A DNA stretch of 64,000 bases, taken from assembly GCA_950295325.1 (NCBI GenBank), contig OX485808.1, positions 2,298,501 through 2,362,500 of the forward strand, read 5' to 3'. The DNA is from Polytrichum commune. Its lineage: Eukaryota > Streptophyta > Polytrichopsida > Polytrichales > Polytrichaceae. The notes under the pieces were generated by a model. It was not told the DNA's origin. It ran no database searches and worked only from the letters and a program-made list of their open reading frames with translations. Positions 34,137 to 46,600 of this stretch are shown here, one piece after another; the first letter of the stretch is position 1; the number at the start of each line of letters is the position of its first letter. The translations under genes and the position numbers were made by a program.

Positions 34137-35823
34137 CTATTCTGCAGGAACGTCTTCATCACCTTCCTCCATTTCATCACCCTCTGCATCACCCTGTCCT
34201 TCAACATCCTCCAAAGGCTCTGGAGGTGGTGGCAATGTATCTTCTACAGTCGCTAGGAACTGATCAACAGCATCAGTTGTCATACGCTCATCACAGTCCT
34301 CCACGATCTACGTGCACAAGCAACCACATAGCAGATGAGAAAGTCTCCCATTAAAAAAACTGTGATGGCAGGTCATATTCATCAAAGAGAGCACCATATC
34401 AATTATTTCTCCCTGCTCATGTCACGGAATTGTCGAGGGTTTTAGTCACCGGCATGAGGTACTGACAATTACACAGCTGATAGTGAGGTGAAGAAAAGTT
34501 TGGCGATGGCACAATGACCAGAGTGAGGTCATAATGTCGCCCATATGTAAGTCACTAACAGATGCAATATTGTGTGAAATTTTGTCAGAGGAGATGCCCA
34601 GCAACAAGACCGACATGATGAAACCATACAAGGTGCACTTCAACAGCAGATGCTGGACGCAAATTGCTAGCCTGCAGACATTCCGCTTTGGTGAGCTTGA
34701 ACTGCTCTGCTGCCTTCAGGAATGAACCTAAGCTTTCTCGCGTCTGTGACCCTGCCGGCGTCCTTTCCAGGTAATCGTACACCTGCAATCTCAATAAACT
34801 TGTCCTCAGCATAAACACTTGCAAGACACCCTAAAAAATATAACATTGTGAATGCAAAAAAGCGAATAATGCGATTTCTGTTTACAAAATTCCGCCATAC
34901 TGGTGATTCCGAAGCATTTGTACAAGTTAGATCCATTACGTCACAGTAATGCAGATAGCGGGAAAAAGGACCCGTGACAATCACAACTGAGATTGTTTAG
35001 TAATTTAAAAAGACAAGCACGTGGAAGCGGACTGCTAATAATTCCAAACTGCTAATAATGCAAACTAATAATCCAGTCGAAAAATCAATATTGCTTTTCA
35101 AAATGTACTTTACAATAAATTCCTGGTCTATATTCTATTCATCTACTTCACGAAAAGTACTAAAACCCTAAACCCTCGTATCCTGACTGCGCTAAGAGTT
35201 ATGACAGTTATTCATGCACTGTGAACGAAGACACAAAGATGATCACATTGCCACCTGATATTTATGTCCTTGTGTGAATTCATGCACTTATAATTGGGGG
35301 AGTTATGCGCATGTTGGGTCTCCCAGAAACACAGAGATTTGTATACCTTAATTTCGGCCGCGGTAAGACCGCCAGCAACACCGATGCCTCTATCAGCCCC
35401 GCGAGACTTTAGGAGAGCCATCGTCTCAAAGTTTGTCAACAACCCCGCACTCCCTTCGATCCTGAAAAAACCGTCCAGCATATTCCAACACATCACCGAA
35501 CAAAATCCTTCTCTCTGTCCCTCTCATCAATTTATTCTTCTAAACCTTGACCATAAGTCTCCGCCAATGCTTTTTTCCCTCACACAAATTCCGTTTAACG
35601 ATACTCGAAGACCGTGTAGGTCACTATGGGCTCATCGTCTTCATTGCCTCTCTTCGTGGAAGCAACCAAGCGTTCGCACAATCCCTATCAACTCTCGATT
35701 CACCAGAACTCACATATTTTTTCCACCCCTCCCTTCTGCCCTCCTCTCACAAATCACACTCCCACTAAGGTGATCGGTTGGTTAAAAGGGACTGCTAATA
35801 TAACGTGAGACTTACACTTTCAT
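34137..35823 (-). CDS. RPC9: RNA polymerase III subunit RPC9 (CRCP/Rpb17 homologue)
   Basis: Subunit of the Pol III stalk, which pairs with RPC8 and is needed for initiation on tRNA and 5S rRNA genes in the nucleus. Four minus-strand exons join in frame into 148 codons plus stop: 35816-35823, 35347-35461, 34630-34782 and 34137-34307. The first exon is only 8 bases (Met-Lys and two bases of Val) before a perfect GTAAGT donor, giving MKVIEGSAGLLTNFE. This matches the family's start, in which an MKI-type opening leads to FLTNFE. Family landmarks continue: VYDYL, SQTRESL, KLTKAE, NLRP.S.VE and an IVEDCDERMT block, then a Pro stretch and a strongly acidic tail. Length is near the family norm. This is the Rpb4/RPC9 HRDC-like fold. 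It is transcribed divergently from the FLAP1-like gene. Confidence is high except for the tiny first exon, which is inferred from phase and homology. Confidence 0.9.
35163..35177 (+). promoter_or_regulatory. Telo-box-like motif in an RPC9 intron
   Basis: AAACCCTAAACCCTC lies in the intron between the second and third RPC9 exons. Telo-boxes (AAACCCTAA) are known in plants near the 5' ends of genes for the transcription and translation machinery. Whether this one is active is inference. Confidence 0.3.
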
Positions 35824-36725
35824 GCTGATGGCAGCTTACAAATCTCCGGCCTTAATTTCCAGGTGGGCCGCTCAAACTCAGCAGAGATGTGCTTGTCGCC
35901 GTAAGCCGAACGGGCAAGATATCGAAATAAAAGAGCCGGGCGTGCATATCAACTCCTTCGAACCTGAATCTGAAGATAAACACAAATACGAGTGTGCGGT
36001 TTGTCGTATATTTTGACAGCTTAGATACTCATTTAAGGCTATCGGGTCTGTTTTAGCAAATCCAAATTTGCCAGTCACGTGTTCGGAAGTCCACCCGGGG
36101 GAACGGCGGGCTCCTCACACCATGCTCTGCTATGTACCTATGGCGTACATTCTAGGCTGGTGATGGATCTGTCCTCCACCCGAAGAAACACTGGGTGACT
36201 TTCTAACAATCAAGTGTCGAACCTTGGTTGGACAGTAGATGATAGTTTTGTCTACACCAACTTAATTACAGAGTTGTGTTTGGCTACTCCTGTTAGAAGT
36301 GTGATAGGCACCAATTGATATTCGATTGCACGGGGTCACCTGAAGTAGTGAGCTTCGACAAAAGCATGCCCAATGCAATACCAAGAGCGACACCGCTTCC
36401 CGAGAAGATTAAGAGAATTTTGTCCAGATTTGTGTATTCTCGTGGTTTCTTCTACTCTGGAGTTGGCTTGAGTGGCGACAGAGGCTTGGAGTGGTGTTTC
36501 CGGTGGGGAAGGGTTCGGAGAAGGTTATGTGGAGGATGCTGGGTGGGAAGTAAATATACAGGTGGCTTTTAAAAAGAAGAGGTGCCGTTTTTGGAATTCG
36601 GCGGAATCCTCTTCATTGTTTTTTTTCCGTTGTTTTGCGTGTTTGGCACGACTGAATTCCTACGAAATAAGCTCACTTCAAGTGCCGTAGGTGAGTATTG
36701 CTGGTACTCGTTGTGAAAATTGGAC
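35824..36725. promoter_or_regulatory. Divergent intergenic region, RPC9 / FLAP1-like
   Basis: About 900 bases separate the two start codons, so both promoters and 5' leaders must lie here. I see no unambiguous TATA box. A short minus-strand frame near 36,310-36,450 contains a glycine-rich hydrophobic stretch, but it is interrupted by a stop and has no start, so it is not called as a gene. Confidence 0.4.
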
Positions 36726-39700
36726 ATGGCCGGTATGGCAGCGTTGGTCTGCCACAAGACGGTGGAGCTCCACCTGGGATCCATCAGGGTAATGCCGCAA
36801 GCTCCACCGCTCGTGAATCTTCTCAAACCCCTGCACTACCCTAATTCATTTGTAGGCTCTGCTCGCCTGTGGATTGCCCCACTCGCCGGATTAAATCTCC
36901 CAGGTTCGTTGAAATTTGTTGCTGGAAGGGTAAGGCGAGAATATACTCAAGGGATTGAAATTTTGGGTATGGCCGGGAAGGGGGGCTTGGATGTTGCGAA
37001 GACTGGGTTGAATGATGGATTGTGGAATGGGTTGGGGCAAACCGTCGTGGACTCGGTAGCAGAAGCTCTTTTATCAGCGCGCAAGCCAGCTCTGGTAGCG
37101 CTTTTGTTCTGTTTGTTGGTTACGCAGAGTCCAGACCTGGCAGTAGCCGCAAGTGGAGGCAGAGTTGGTGGCAGCTCCTTTCCTAAAGGTAAATTTTCGA
37201 GGCTTAAATATCTCGGTTTACAGCGAAGTCTCTGAATCTAAGTCTGTTGAAGACTGAAGCAAGCAGCTATATGTGTACAATAATTGGCCACTGTGTAGGT
37301 AGAGATCACTTTGCAAATTCTAGTTGGAACGAGGAGCATAACAAAATTTCCATGAGGCTCTTGAGGCTGAAGGTTTTTACTCTGGACATTTGAATCAGCT
37401 GCAAATTCAAGCTGTTCCCTGTTATGCTGGTAATGGTGGTGTTGATCATCCGATAGTTTTTAGGAGAATTGTTGTCAGCAATTTGGTACAATCATAATCT
37501 TCACATTTTCTCAACAGGTGCACAAACTAGGTCGGCACCATCGAGGCCATCACCAAGCCGGTCATATTCAAGACCAAGCAGTCCTGTCATTTCGGCCCCC
37601 TCACCAATCAATACATTTGAAAGAGAGTACATTACCACTATACCCCTTACAGCCCCAGCTCCCACTCACTACATGGGGCCCGCAACAAGCTTCGGAGTTG
37701 GTTCGAGCAGTGTGTTCTTCCTTGTCTTTTTCATGGGGTGTGCTGCTGTGCAAGCTGTTAATGGTTTTATAACGGAGAGGTCGATGGGGGGTTCCCTGCT
37801 CGCTGGGACTCAGACATCAAGTGTGTTGAAGCTTCAGGTAATCTCCTCTGAACCGATGGAGTTTTAAGTTTTTATTGTATCTCACTTGCATAAAGGTAAT
37901 AGCCAAGGTAAGTGCTTTGTTACTCAAACGAACATGGGTTTGAAGAGGGCTTTAAGGTCTCGCAACTTCAGAACCCTTCACTGCTTGTTTGAAGTGTTGC
38001 CATGGTTGGTCACACAATGTCCATATGATTACATATCGGAGTATAGATAAATTCTAATGCCATAAATTTATTGCAATAGCTGATCCACCGTCAGGGACAC
38101 TGGGCCTATCAAGTAGGCGTAAGCTTTAAAATAGTGCACATTTCTTAGATAAGGAAGACTTGCCCAATCAATTTACCTAATTGCTTCTATGAGTCCCCCA
38201 TTCTGCCCTGAGGTGTAGTTTGTGGGATTTCAAACGCTGCATTTAATGTGCAGGTTGGGTTGTTAGGGTTGGCACGTACACTTCAAAGAGACTTGGATCA
38301 TATTGCAGAGAATGCAGATACGACAACAACAAAAGGGCTTCACTACATTCTCACAGGTACATTCTAGTGAAAGAAAGTGTCATTTAGATGGTATTTGTTT
38401 TAGCCTATCTAGGTGAACACATTTCTAGGTGGACTCAAGCTGCCTTTACCAATTTCTGTACACCAATTTCTGTTGTAAAGCTCTAATGTCCAAAAAATTT
38501 CTGGACTCGTGGAATTGTAAGAAAGTGTGATTGCAGACTGTAGCCATAGTCGTTTGCTTGGTGATATTGCCTTGGGCCTTGTGACTCGTGGGAATTCATA
38601 GCAAGAAGTTCTCTTTGAATATATAATACTTCCGTTTTATATATTTCAGAATTTTGAGAAGCCTCTTCAAATTAGCACTTATGATCTTGAGCAGATTTGA
38701 TTGTGCAATCAATTTTGGATGTTCTCAGGTGAAGTCACAGATTCATTGACTTGTGTAAGTCACGGTTTCCCAAACACCATGTTGATTTCTTGTTTGTGGA
38801 TGTTTCTTGAACATTGCTGCAGAGGCATGCTTGGCAATGCTGAGGCATCCAGATTTCTGCCTATCTGCATTATCTTTGGTATGTCTATTACCAAAAGCTT
38901 CCTTGATTTTCTTCACCTTTACTTGTCCAACCTGAGAAGTATGTGTTCATTTGGTGTACATAATATGTGTTTCCCCATAATGGTTACATAAGTTGTGCAA
39001 TATTAACTGGTGAGTTGTTTTTGGTGTGTCTCAGTCACATGTTAAGCTTTCCATGAACGACGTAGAGGAGAAGTTTAATCAGCTCTCATTGGAAGAACGA
39101 GGAAAATTTGATGAAGAAACATTTGTAAATGTCAATAGTATTCGAAAGCGCATGATGGCAGCATCTAGAGGCACTCGATTTAGCAATGAGTTCATAGTGG
39201 TAAGCAGATCTTAGATCAACTTCTGTCTCTGTTGAGAATGTGGTCCATTTGTTTGTTGTGGTATACCTCCAAGACTTGTACAGCTTGCCATTCATTTGAT
39301 TGCTCCAAGCACTTTCAGTATGATGAAGAGCATCTTCATTAGAGTTACGTGTACATCTCAACTTATTGTCCAGGTTATAATTATGCACCTCTCTGATTGC
39401 CAATATGATTGCTCAAGCTTTTGGTTTATTTTTCTAGGTGACAGTCCTAGTTGCTGTGGAGGGAGAGCATAACCTGCCAACCATCAACAGTAGTGCAGAC
39501 TTGAATGATGCTCTTCAGAAGCTGGGGTCTCTGCCAGCAGATTCAATCCAGGTATACCCTCTGCACTTATTAACCTAGTGTTTGCAATTATTGAGTCACA
39601 AGAATTTCTGAGAGGGCCGTTTGGGTCTGTTTCTATCAAGTGTGCAAATCTTTTTCCTCCCCTCAAGCATCTGAGGGGTGTGAGTAAGCATCCGTAGTGA

Positions 39701-39956
39701 TGTAAGCAAGGTTACTTCCCAACAGTGTTTTGGCATGCAACTATATTAGTGCAGTTATTTTTTCATTATGCTTCTGTAGATTGAGAATAATCATCACAAC
39801 TTGAGGTTCAAACTCATATATTTGGCACATAATTCAAAAACTTACAACTGTGAATTTTTGCAGGCAGTGGAGGTTCTATGGACACCCCAAGATGAGAATG
39901 ACACCTTGACAGAGCGAGAACTCCTTCGCAAGTACCCTCTACTGAGATCTCTGTAA
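36726..39956 (+). CDS. FLAP1: FLAP1-like chloroplast membrane protein (DUF1517)
   Basis: Homologue of Arabidopsis FLUCTUATING-LIGHT ACCLIMATION PROTEIN 1, a chloroplast membrane protein that affects non-photochemical quenching and photosynthetic acclimation in changing light. Seven exons join in frame to 437 codons plus stop: 36726-37188, 37518-37837, 38254-38356, 38823-38878, 39035-39199, 39438-39551 and 39864-39956. The N-terminus (to about residue 115) is a likely transit peptide. Hydrophobic segments lie at about 121-133 and 217-237, separated by a Ser/Arg/Pro-rich linker (SRPSPSRSYSRPSSP). The DUF1517 domain follows: VLKLQVGLLGLARTLQRDL, LTEACLAMLRHPDFCLSA, EKFNQLSLEERGKFDEET, RFSNEFIVVTVLVAVEGEH and, at the end, VEVLWTPQ.ENDTL then LLRKYPLLRSL. 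The start is the first ATG in frame; the next (36735) is possible. It looks intact. Confidence 0.92.
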
Positions 39957-40016
39957 GCATTTGTATTAGCAGTAAAAAAGCAGCTTTATACAGAAGGCAG
40001 CACAGCACTTGTACAT
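39957..40016. other. FLAP1 3' flank up to the duplication breakpoint
   Basis: Unique sequence of 60 bases between the FLAP1-like stop codon and the point where block A starts to match block B. FLAP1 itself was not duplicated. Confidence 0.7.
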
Positions 40017-40668
40017 ATAGGTCACATTAGAGATAGTTTATTGTTGTTGCCTTTCCCTCTTGACGAGGTGAAGTTTGATCTGTGGGCATGTTGCAAGCAG
40101 TGGTTCATGTACACATGTGAATCTAATTTTTTTCCAGCATATCACTAACGATGTCATCCCATATGAATATCTGATGGTAGTAGTTTGGGGTCTGCAGTAG
40201 GTTTGGGGCCCTCCTAAAAGTATCTTCGCTCAATAGTCTTGGCAGTGGCTTGTACAACTTGTATAAATATTAGTCTGCACAATTGAGAGTGCTTGTGACC
40301 TCACCCCAAAATAAGCATGACGGTTCACATACTTTTTTCGACCACTCAAATGCTTCAATCGCTGGAACTAATCAACACATAGTGATAATGAAATCTTTTA
40401 AAATCATCCATTTTTCCAATTTCGTAGGAGAGCCACATCAAATATGTGATTGCATTTGGATGAAATTATAATGTGGATTATTTCTTTATTAGCTTCCTGT
40501 TCTGGAGATGAAGCTGTAATTCTACATTTGGGCTACTGCACTTTTCTTGGTCAAGATTAATGCTGAAACATAGTTAAGGGAATTTTGTGTCCATCTCTGA
40601 CGCAACACATAATGGTCGCCATTCACAATTAGAATATGTCAAATTCACGGAGATGGCTCGTTCGGCAT

Positions 40669-40790
40669 GGATTCTGACTTAGAGACGTTCAGTCATAATC
40701 CTACACATGGTAGCTTCGCGCCACTGGCTTTTCAACCAAGTGCAATGACCGATTATGTGAATCAACAGTTCCTCTCGTACTAAGTTGAAT
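40669..40790 (-). rRNA. 26S rRNA 3' fragment, degenerate
   Basis: The minus strand matches a highly conserved stretch near the 3' end of plant 26S rRNA. On the plus strand one reads GGATTCTGACTTAGAGACGT, TAGCTTCGCGCCACTGGCTT and CAACAGTTCCTCTCGTACTA. About 120 bases remain, with several substitutions, so it is a dead fragment and not a gene. The homologous place in block B (near 54,861) lacks it. Confidence 0.85.
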
Positions 40791-43654
40791 TCGAAGACTG
40801 AATGTGCATGCATTGTGTAGCATTAAGCAGGTAAGACGTGGTCAATCCGAGTTGAGTCGCCCTGGTTGGATTTGAATGTGCTGTGTAGAATTAGGTAGCC
40901 ATCACCGAACTCTGATGCCGTTGCAGTGATTGATTATGCGACCGACAATGGAAAGAGTTTTTGAGAATAATCAGACATTCTAACGTCATGATACAAGATA
41001 TTCTGTTTAATCCTTTCTGCGATTCTATCTTTTGAGCCTGGTTCTATGAAATTTCGGATCCACGTGGACAGATAGGTGGAGGTTGTTGAATATTTCCGAG
41101 CACTGTCAGGAAGAACGCAGTAGTGGCCTATGCACCGCCATCACCTAGCAGTACAGAAACTTTTGTTGGCATCCGGACTAATTCGACAAGGAGGATGGGT
41201 GGAGCTCGTGTCCCAGAAATTAAGTCCTCCAGCTTTTGTATATGGACCAGGACTAGGCAAGCTGAGGTATTGCCAAGGAAGCTATTGCAGGGAAGTCGTG
41301 GGCTATCTGATTCCTGAGTGGAAGCGTTTTACAGAATTAGGTAGGCAGCATCGACATTACTCTTGACATGTGCTTGACAGGTCAAGCGCTGTCACTGATC
41401 CCTTCGCCTAAATTTGTACTGCACCGGTTCCTTGATGCTTGTGTATGCGACCGACGCAGTGACGTGCTTTTAAAATGTTACAGCATACATCTTAAAGCTT
41501 CATTCTGCAAACATGGTGATAATAATTGTTGTGTTTCATTGATTCTTCTCATGGTCCTAGCTGAATCCCAGTCTGCTTCTGTGAATTCCGGGTGAATGGA
41601 TAGGGGGTGTTAACCTTTTCTCATCACTTACAGTGCCGGGAAGACTCCGACTGTGGCCTATGCAACGCCACATCACCTACCAAAGTAGCGGTACAGACAA
41701 TTATGCTGAAATCTATAAGAATTTTCAGCAAGCTGGAGGATGTGGGGGCCACCATAAACCAGGGTGCCACCAATTTTCTATTCCATTTCCGTATCCTCAC
41801 CTGTACTTGGCATTCTGATGAATCATTCACCTTAGCCGACTGAGGTGCCTTTCTTCCACGCCATAGCTGGCCCTCTTTTGTGCCGCTTGCTTTCGTTGTT
41901 CACTGGTTGTCGGGCATTCCTTCGCTCCGCTTCCGTTCAACGGGTGTTAGGAGTTCTCCTCTTTCTCCACACGCGCTAATTGGAGGAAACATTGTAGTCG
42001 ATAGGAGGAAAACGGGGAGGCAGTTGCTCCCTTCGTCTCTCTCCCATACTCCCTGACAAGCTGTCTGAGCGAAGGTTGTGATCTGAAGCATAATTATGTA
42101 GTCTGGTGTTAGTGGGTAGGGCTATGCATGTCAGAGGCTAGAGCTACATACAGCACTTAACTTGAATACTAGATTTCCTGAGCCTTAATCGACTTTTTGT
42201 TGTTCTAGTCCTTGGTATAGTCAGTTTCATGGGCTGCAATATCACGGTCATTGATCCTCCTGGTATGATCTGCCTCGAGATAGATTGGCACCCGTAAGAA
42301 TTTGCAGCAGAGATGAGGTGATCAGAGCCTCGAGCGCACAACCTGTTTCCTTCCGCTTCAGGATGTGCTTCAGGAATCGACTCCGTGTCGATTTAAAACA
42401 CAAAGGTGTAGGTGGAGGTTGTGGCGACACAATCAGTTACGAAGCTCAAACCTTCCACTTTAAGAAGGGTGAGCTTTGCAGGTTAAGTTTGCCCCTTGTT
42501 GAAGATGTATACTCCTCGCAAGTATACATCTTGCCGCCAGTCTCTTCAAGAAGAATCTCATTCTTTTGCATGATATACTAATGAATCAATGAATCAACAT
42601 GATTTCAGTCTGGTGCCCGTTTGGTGAAACTCTACCCTGAAAATGCAAAATTGCTGCTTCATGTCTAGCACGTGATGAATCTGCTGACTTGTGTGCACTT
42701 TCTTCCTAATCGTGCAAACCTCCACCAAATAGATGCATAGAAAGTTGAGCAGACTTCTGAAAAGTTCGGTGCTTGCTATGGAGACTTGAGAAGTTGTTAT
42801 AAGCCCAGAGGAAGGTGTCCGGTGAAGGGTTAACTTTAGTGATGCTCTCTGGGCACCACCAGCGTTTCTCTTTCGTAATTTTCTAGCCAACAGCGAGCCA
42901 GCCACGACTTGCAGCCTGCAAGGGGTCTGCAAAGCCGAATCCAGAAGAGGAAGCAAAGTTGGCCTCGCTTAATCATGCAATTTCTAGAAAGGATGTTGAG
43001 GAGCACTGTGGATAGCCTCTCATCTTCCACTTCAGTCTCTAAAGGATTAGGGGGTAGATTGCTTCCTTGGATGCGAAACATTGGAAATCAAAGTTCTTTT
43101 GAAAATTGTCTCCAAAGAAACTCTGTGACGCTCTAGTAATTGGATTACGTCTTTGAAGTCAGACATGAAAAACGCATGTTTCTGATTGTGATCTCAACTT
43201 GGAAGTGAACAGTTAGGCATCAAGAAGTACATTAATCATTTCTATGATGGTATACAATTTTACGGATAAACAAATCTGCAAATACTAATAATGTGCAGAG
43301 GGAGAAGAAGACTTTTGAGGAAGGTTTGACTGCTCAAAGATCAGAGGACCCTGGTTTACCATTCATCTTAAGTGAAATACATTTCTTTGTACTGTGTGAA
43401 CATTCTAACTTAATCAATTTGTTAGTTTGCTATTACTTTCAGTTTAACCAAACTCGCTAAATGAAGTAGAAACGCATGTTTTCATCGAGTTTCTTCCCTA
43501 AATGACAGGCTCTCATTCAGGGGTTTGTAGTGCTCCTACATCTCACATCGAGAAAAAATTCCCACCTGCTTACTGACTTTATTTATTGACTGAGAAATAT
43601 CAGGTCCAAAGGTGTAGTTTTCTACAATCTAAAACTTTGGGATCTTAGCCAGCA
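40791..43654. other. Conserved TNL upstream region, no clear gene
   Basis: Corresponds to about 54,880-57,767 in block B. Several frames of 60-120 codons exist on both strands. A minus-strand frame near 41,624-42,091 (block B 55,695-56,191) has some protein-like composition but differs between the copies by a small deletion and cannot be recognised. It may contain the TNL promoter and untranslated exons. Confidence 0.4.
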
Positions 43655-46600
43655 ATGAGCATGGATCGGTCATTAGGGACAAAGATGGAGCGTGATGACA
43701 CATTTACAAACGAAGATGAGGTGAGTTTTTCCTCCTATGCATCCCAGCCTTTTTAGATTTGGTAGATGAGTTCTTTGTAGGGCAGGCCAATGTTTCCATC
43801 TGTATTGTGCGGTCAGCTAATAGTTCAAGTTTTGTGTTGTCAAGCAACAACTTGAGATCTTGTATGCGGCAGGTGCTTCTCCATGACAAGTTTTAGGTTG
43901 GAGTTTGATTGGTCTAGTTGTGGCAAGGATCTTTCCTAAAAACATTTATAACAAATGTGGATAGATGCCCTTCTTCTAGAGGTCCTGATGCTTATGTACG
44001 TAACCATAGACTCTTGAAAACTGCATATAACTTGAACTTTGTGTTTCCATATAAGGAATCGGTGTCAATATTTCCATACATAAATCACAGATCTCGCTGA
44101 ATTTGGTTGTGAAAGTATAAAGCAATTGAATAATTGGGGCATATCTCTACCTAGAAACCAAACCAAAGTTGTTGGGTTGTTGGTGCCAATTGCTATTCAT
44201 CTATCTGAAGGGGGAGGGAAAGTAGGGTGTATGCCGATTTGATGCTGCCACACTTCACACTCAACTGCATAGCAATATTGACTTTTGAGTGATAACAGGA
44301 AAGTGGATCTCTTCTATTCTCATATCATTCTCCTTCGGCTACAACGGACGAGTTACCAGATTCTTCAGGAGTCAGATACATCCGGAAAGAGAAGAGGTAC
44401 AATAATTGTCATATCTGGGAGAAACTATACAAATGTGCTTTGTGATTACAGATTAGCATAGCTTTGACTTTATGATTGGATAATATGCATGAAGCGTGGT
44501 AAGAAGAATCACATATCTATGATAAAGGAGAGCTGGATAAAGTTATTTGAGCAGAAGTGGTGCTCAGAATACGTAGATCAATTATTAGTTAATGTACTCG
44601 GGCTGGTATTGTGTTTTTAATGTCCAATGTTAATCAGAAAAAGAGTAAATCTATGCACGTAGATACTACAGTCACATGATTGATTTGTGCTGATATAAAG
44701 GGGCTAAGTTTAAGAAACAGAATTCCAAGTTTAGTAACAAATGCTCAAGTACTAGTAGGCATCTTCGTGAATATCATACTTCATTTTGGAGTTATGTTTT
44801 TTATGCTTTGCTTCATGCATCGGCTGACTAGCACCATCGTATTTCTCAGGTGTTTTAATCTTGAGACCAAGCATAAAGTATTTTTGAGCCACTCTGGAGC
44901 TCAGAAGTGTTTTGTGGAGCAATTGTGTTTGGACCTTGAAAGGATGGGCTATTTTTTTCCTTTCTTTGACAAAAGAAGTGATAGTTTGCCTAAAGGCAAG
45001 AATTTTCCAGAACTCATTTTGGACGCTGCCAAACAGTGCCGTGTTGCTGTAATTGTGTTGTCGGAAGAATATCTCTCTTCCAAGTGGCCAATGATAGAGC
45101 TAGCTGCATTTCACAAAGCTCAAAATGCAGCGAAGGAAAAGGGATACCAACCTTTAGACATGCTCCCACTATTCTTCAAGTTGTCAGAGAAAGATCTCGA
45201 TGAGTCATCCATTGAAAATCGTTGGATGCCTAAGTGGAAAGAGCATGCTTCCAAAGATTTGAAAGGGAGAATCAAAGTGGACGAATGGAGTGCAGCTGCG
45301 AGAGCTCTTTCACCAGTGAATGGACTCATATTTGAGAAATTTGGCAATTCAGAGGTGCCCTACAGAAAAGCTGTGGAGGAAGCAATTTGCAAGTTGTCAC
45401 CTTCAGACTTGGATTTTGGCACTCGTAAATATTTGGTTGGTTGGAATCGACTTTGTGAGGTGCATGGATAATTCAACACTTTCTCATCCATTTTGATCAT
45501 AGAAAGATAATTAAAACTATTACTCAATCATCACCAGTGGATCATTTAGAGTAAATATATTGTAACTCTATATATATCTAAATTCTCATATCTTGTCATT
45601 TGTCCATGGGATTTGCAGATATTATCAAGCCAATTTACCAGACACACGGAAAAAGGAACAATGTTTTTGGGTTTGTATGGTATGGCTGGCGTTGGAAAGA
45701 CAACAATGTCCAAGGGTTTATGTGATTGCTTCCGAAGAGATTATCTGGGAAGGGTTTGTTACTTGGACTTGGGTGGTGCATCTCAAGTTCTAGAGCGACT
45801 AAAGCAGGTGATGAAGACACTCTGCAGGTTTGAAGATAATTTTCTATCTCGACTAAATGATCGTGATGAGGTAATGTGTGCGACTGATATCAGTGTTCTA
45901 AGTGTTGCAAGAACACACACAATTTTTCTGTTGACAAAAACTTATCAATAACTTTATAGTCACAACTTCAACAAGAACAAGCACATCATCAAAATTTGTT
46001 TTGTATGTTTCATTACAGCACATTACAAAATCATCTTATATGTTTCAAAGACTATTTTGTATTCAAGTTAGACAAATTTTTCAAATAATTTGCAATATAT
46101 CCATAAGCTTCCATGATAGCATCAGCTTGGTTTTTGAATGTGACAGGTATGGAATCACATGCAACATTATTTGAAACAAGAAAAGGTATTTCTAGTCATA
46201 GACAATGTTCTTGATGAACATTCAGTGGATGAAGCTCGATGCTACTTGGAGGTCGATTATCACTATGAAAGCAAAATCTTGATTACATCAAGGAGCCAAG
46301 AGATTGTTGAGGAATTGCTTCATGAATCAAATTTTTGCAAACCTATGCCAGACTTGATAGAAGAAGAAGCAATAAAAATATTTCTCAACAAGTGTTCCTT
46401 GGGGAACAAGTTGTATAATCTTACAGATGAAGTGTGGCAAAAAGTCAGATCATGCATCAAGCAATGCATGTTTTCACATGATGGATCTTATTTTTCGACA
46501 AGTATCGATGGAACAATGTATCATCCGATGGTTCTAGCAGCATTGGGAAGCTATTTTCTTGAGATAGAAAGGACCAATGGACATCTAAATTGGGCAAACT

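Noticed and set aside
36305-36450. Minus-strand glycine-rich hydrophobic stretch (SGSGVALGIALGMLL)
   Set aside because: Looks membrane-like, but the frame has a stop just upstream, no start codon and no visible splice sites. It lies in the divergent promoter region.
38729-38752. Extra FLAP1 exon (GEVTDSLT frame)
   Set aside because: It has splice-like borders, but joining 38356 directly to 38823 restores the conserved LTEACLAMLRHPDF wording and correct phase, so this segment is intronic.
42285-43136. Frames of 75-120 codons upstream of TNL copy A on both strands
   Set aside because: They are shared with block B only because of the duplication, contradict each other in strand and have no recognisable domain.
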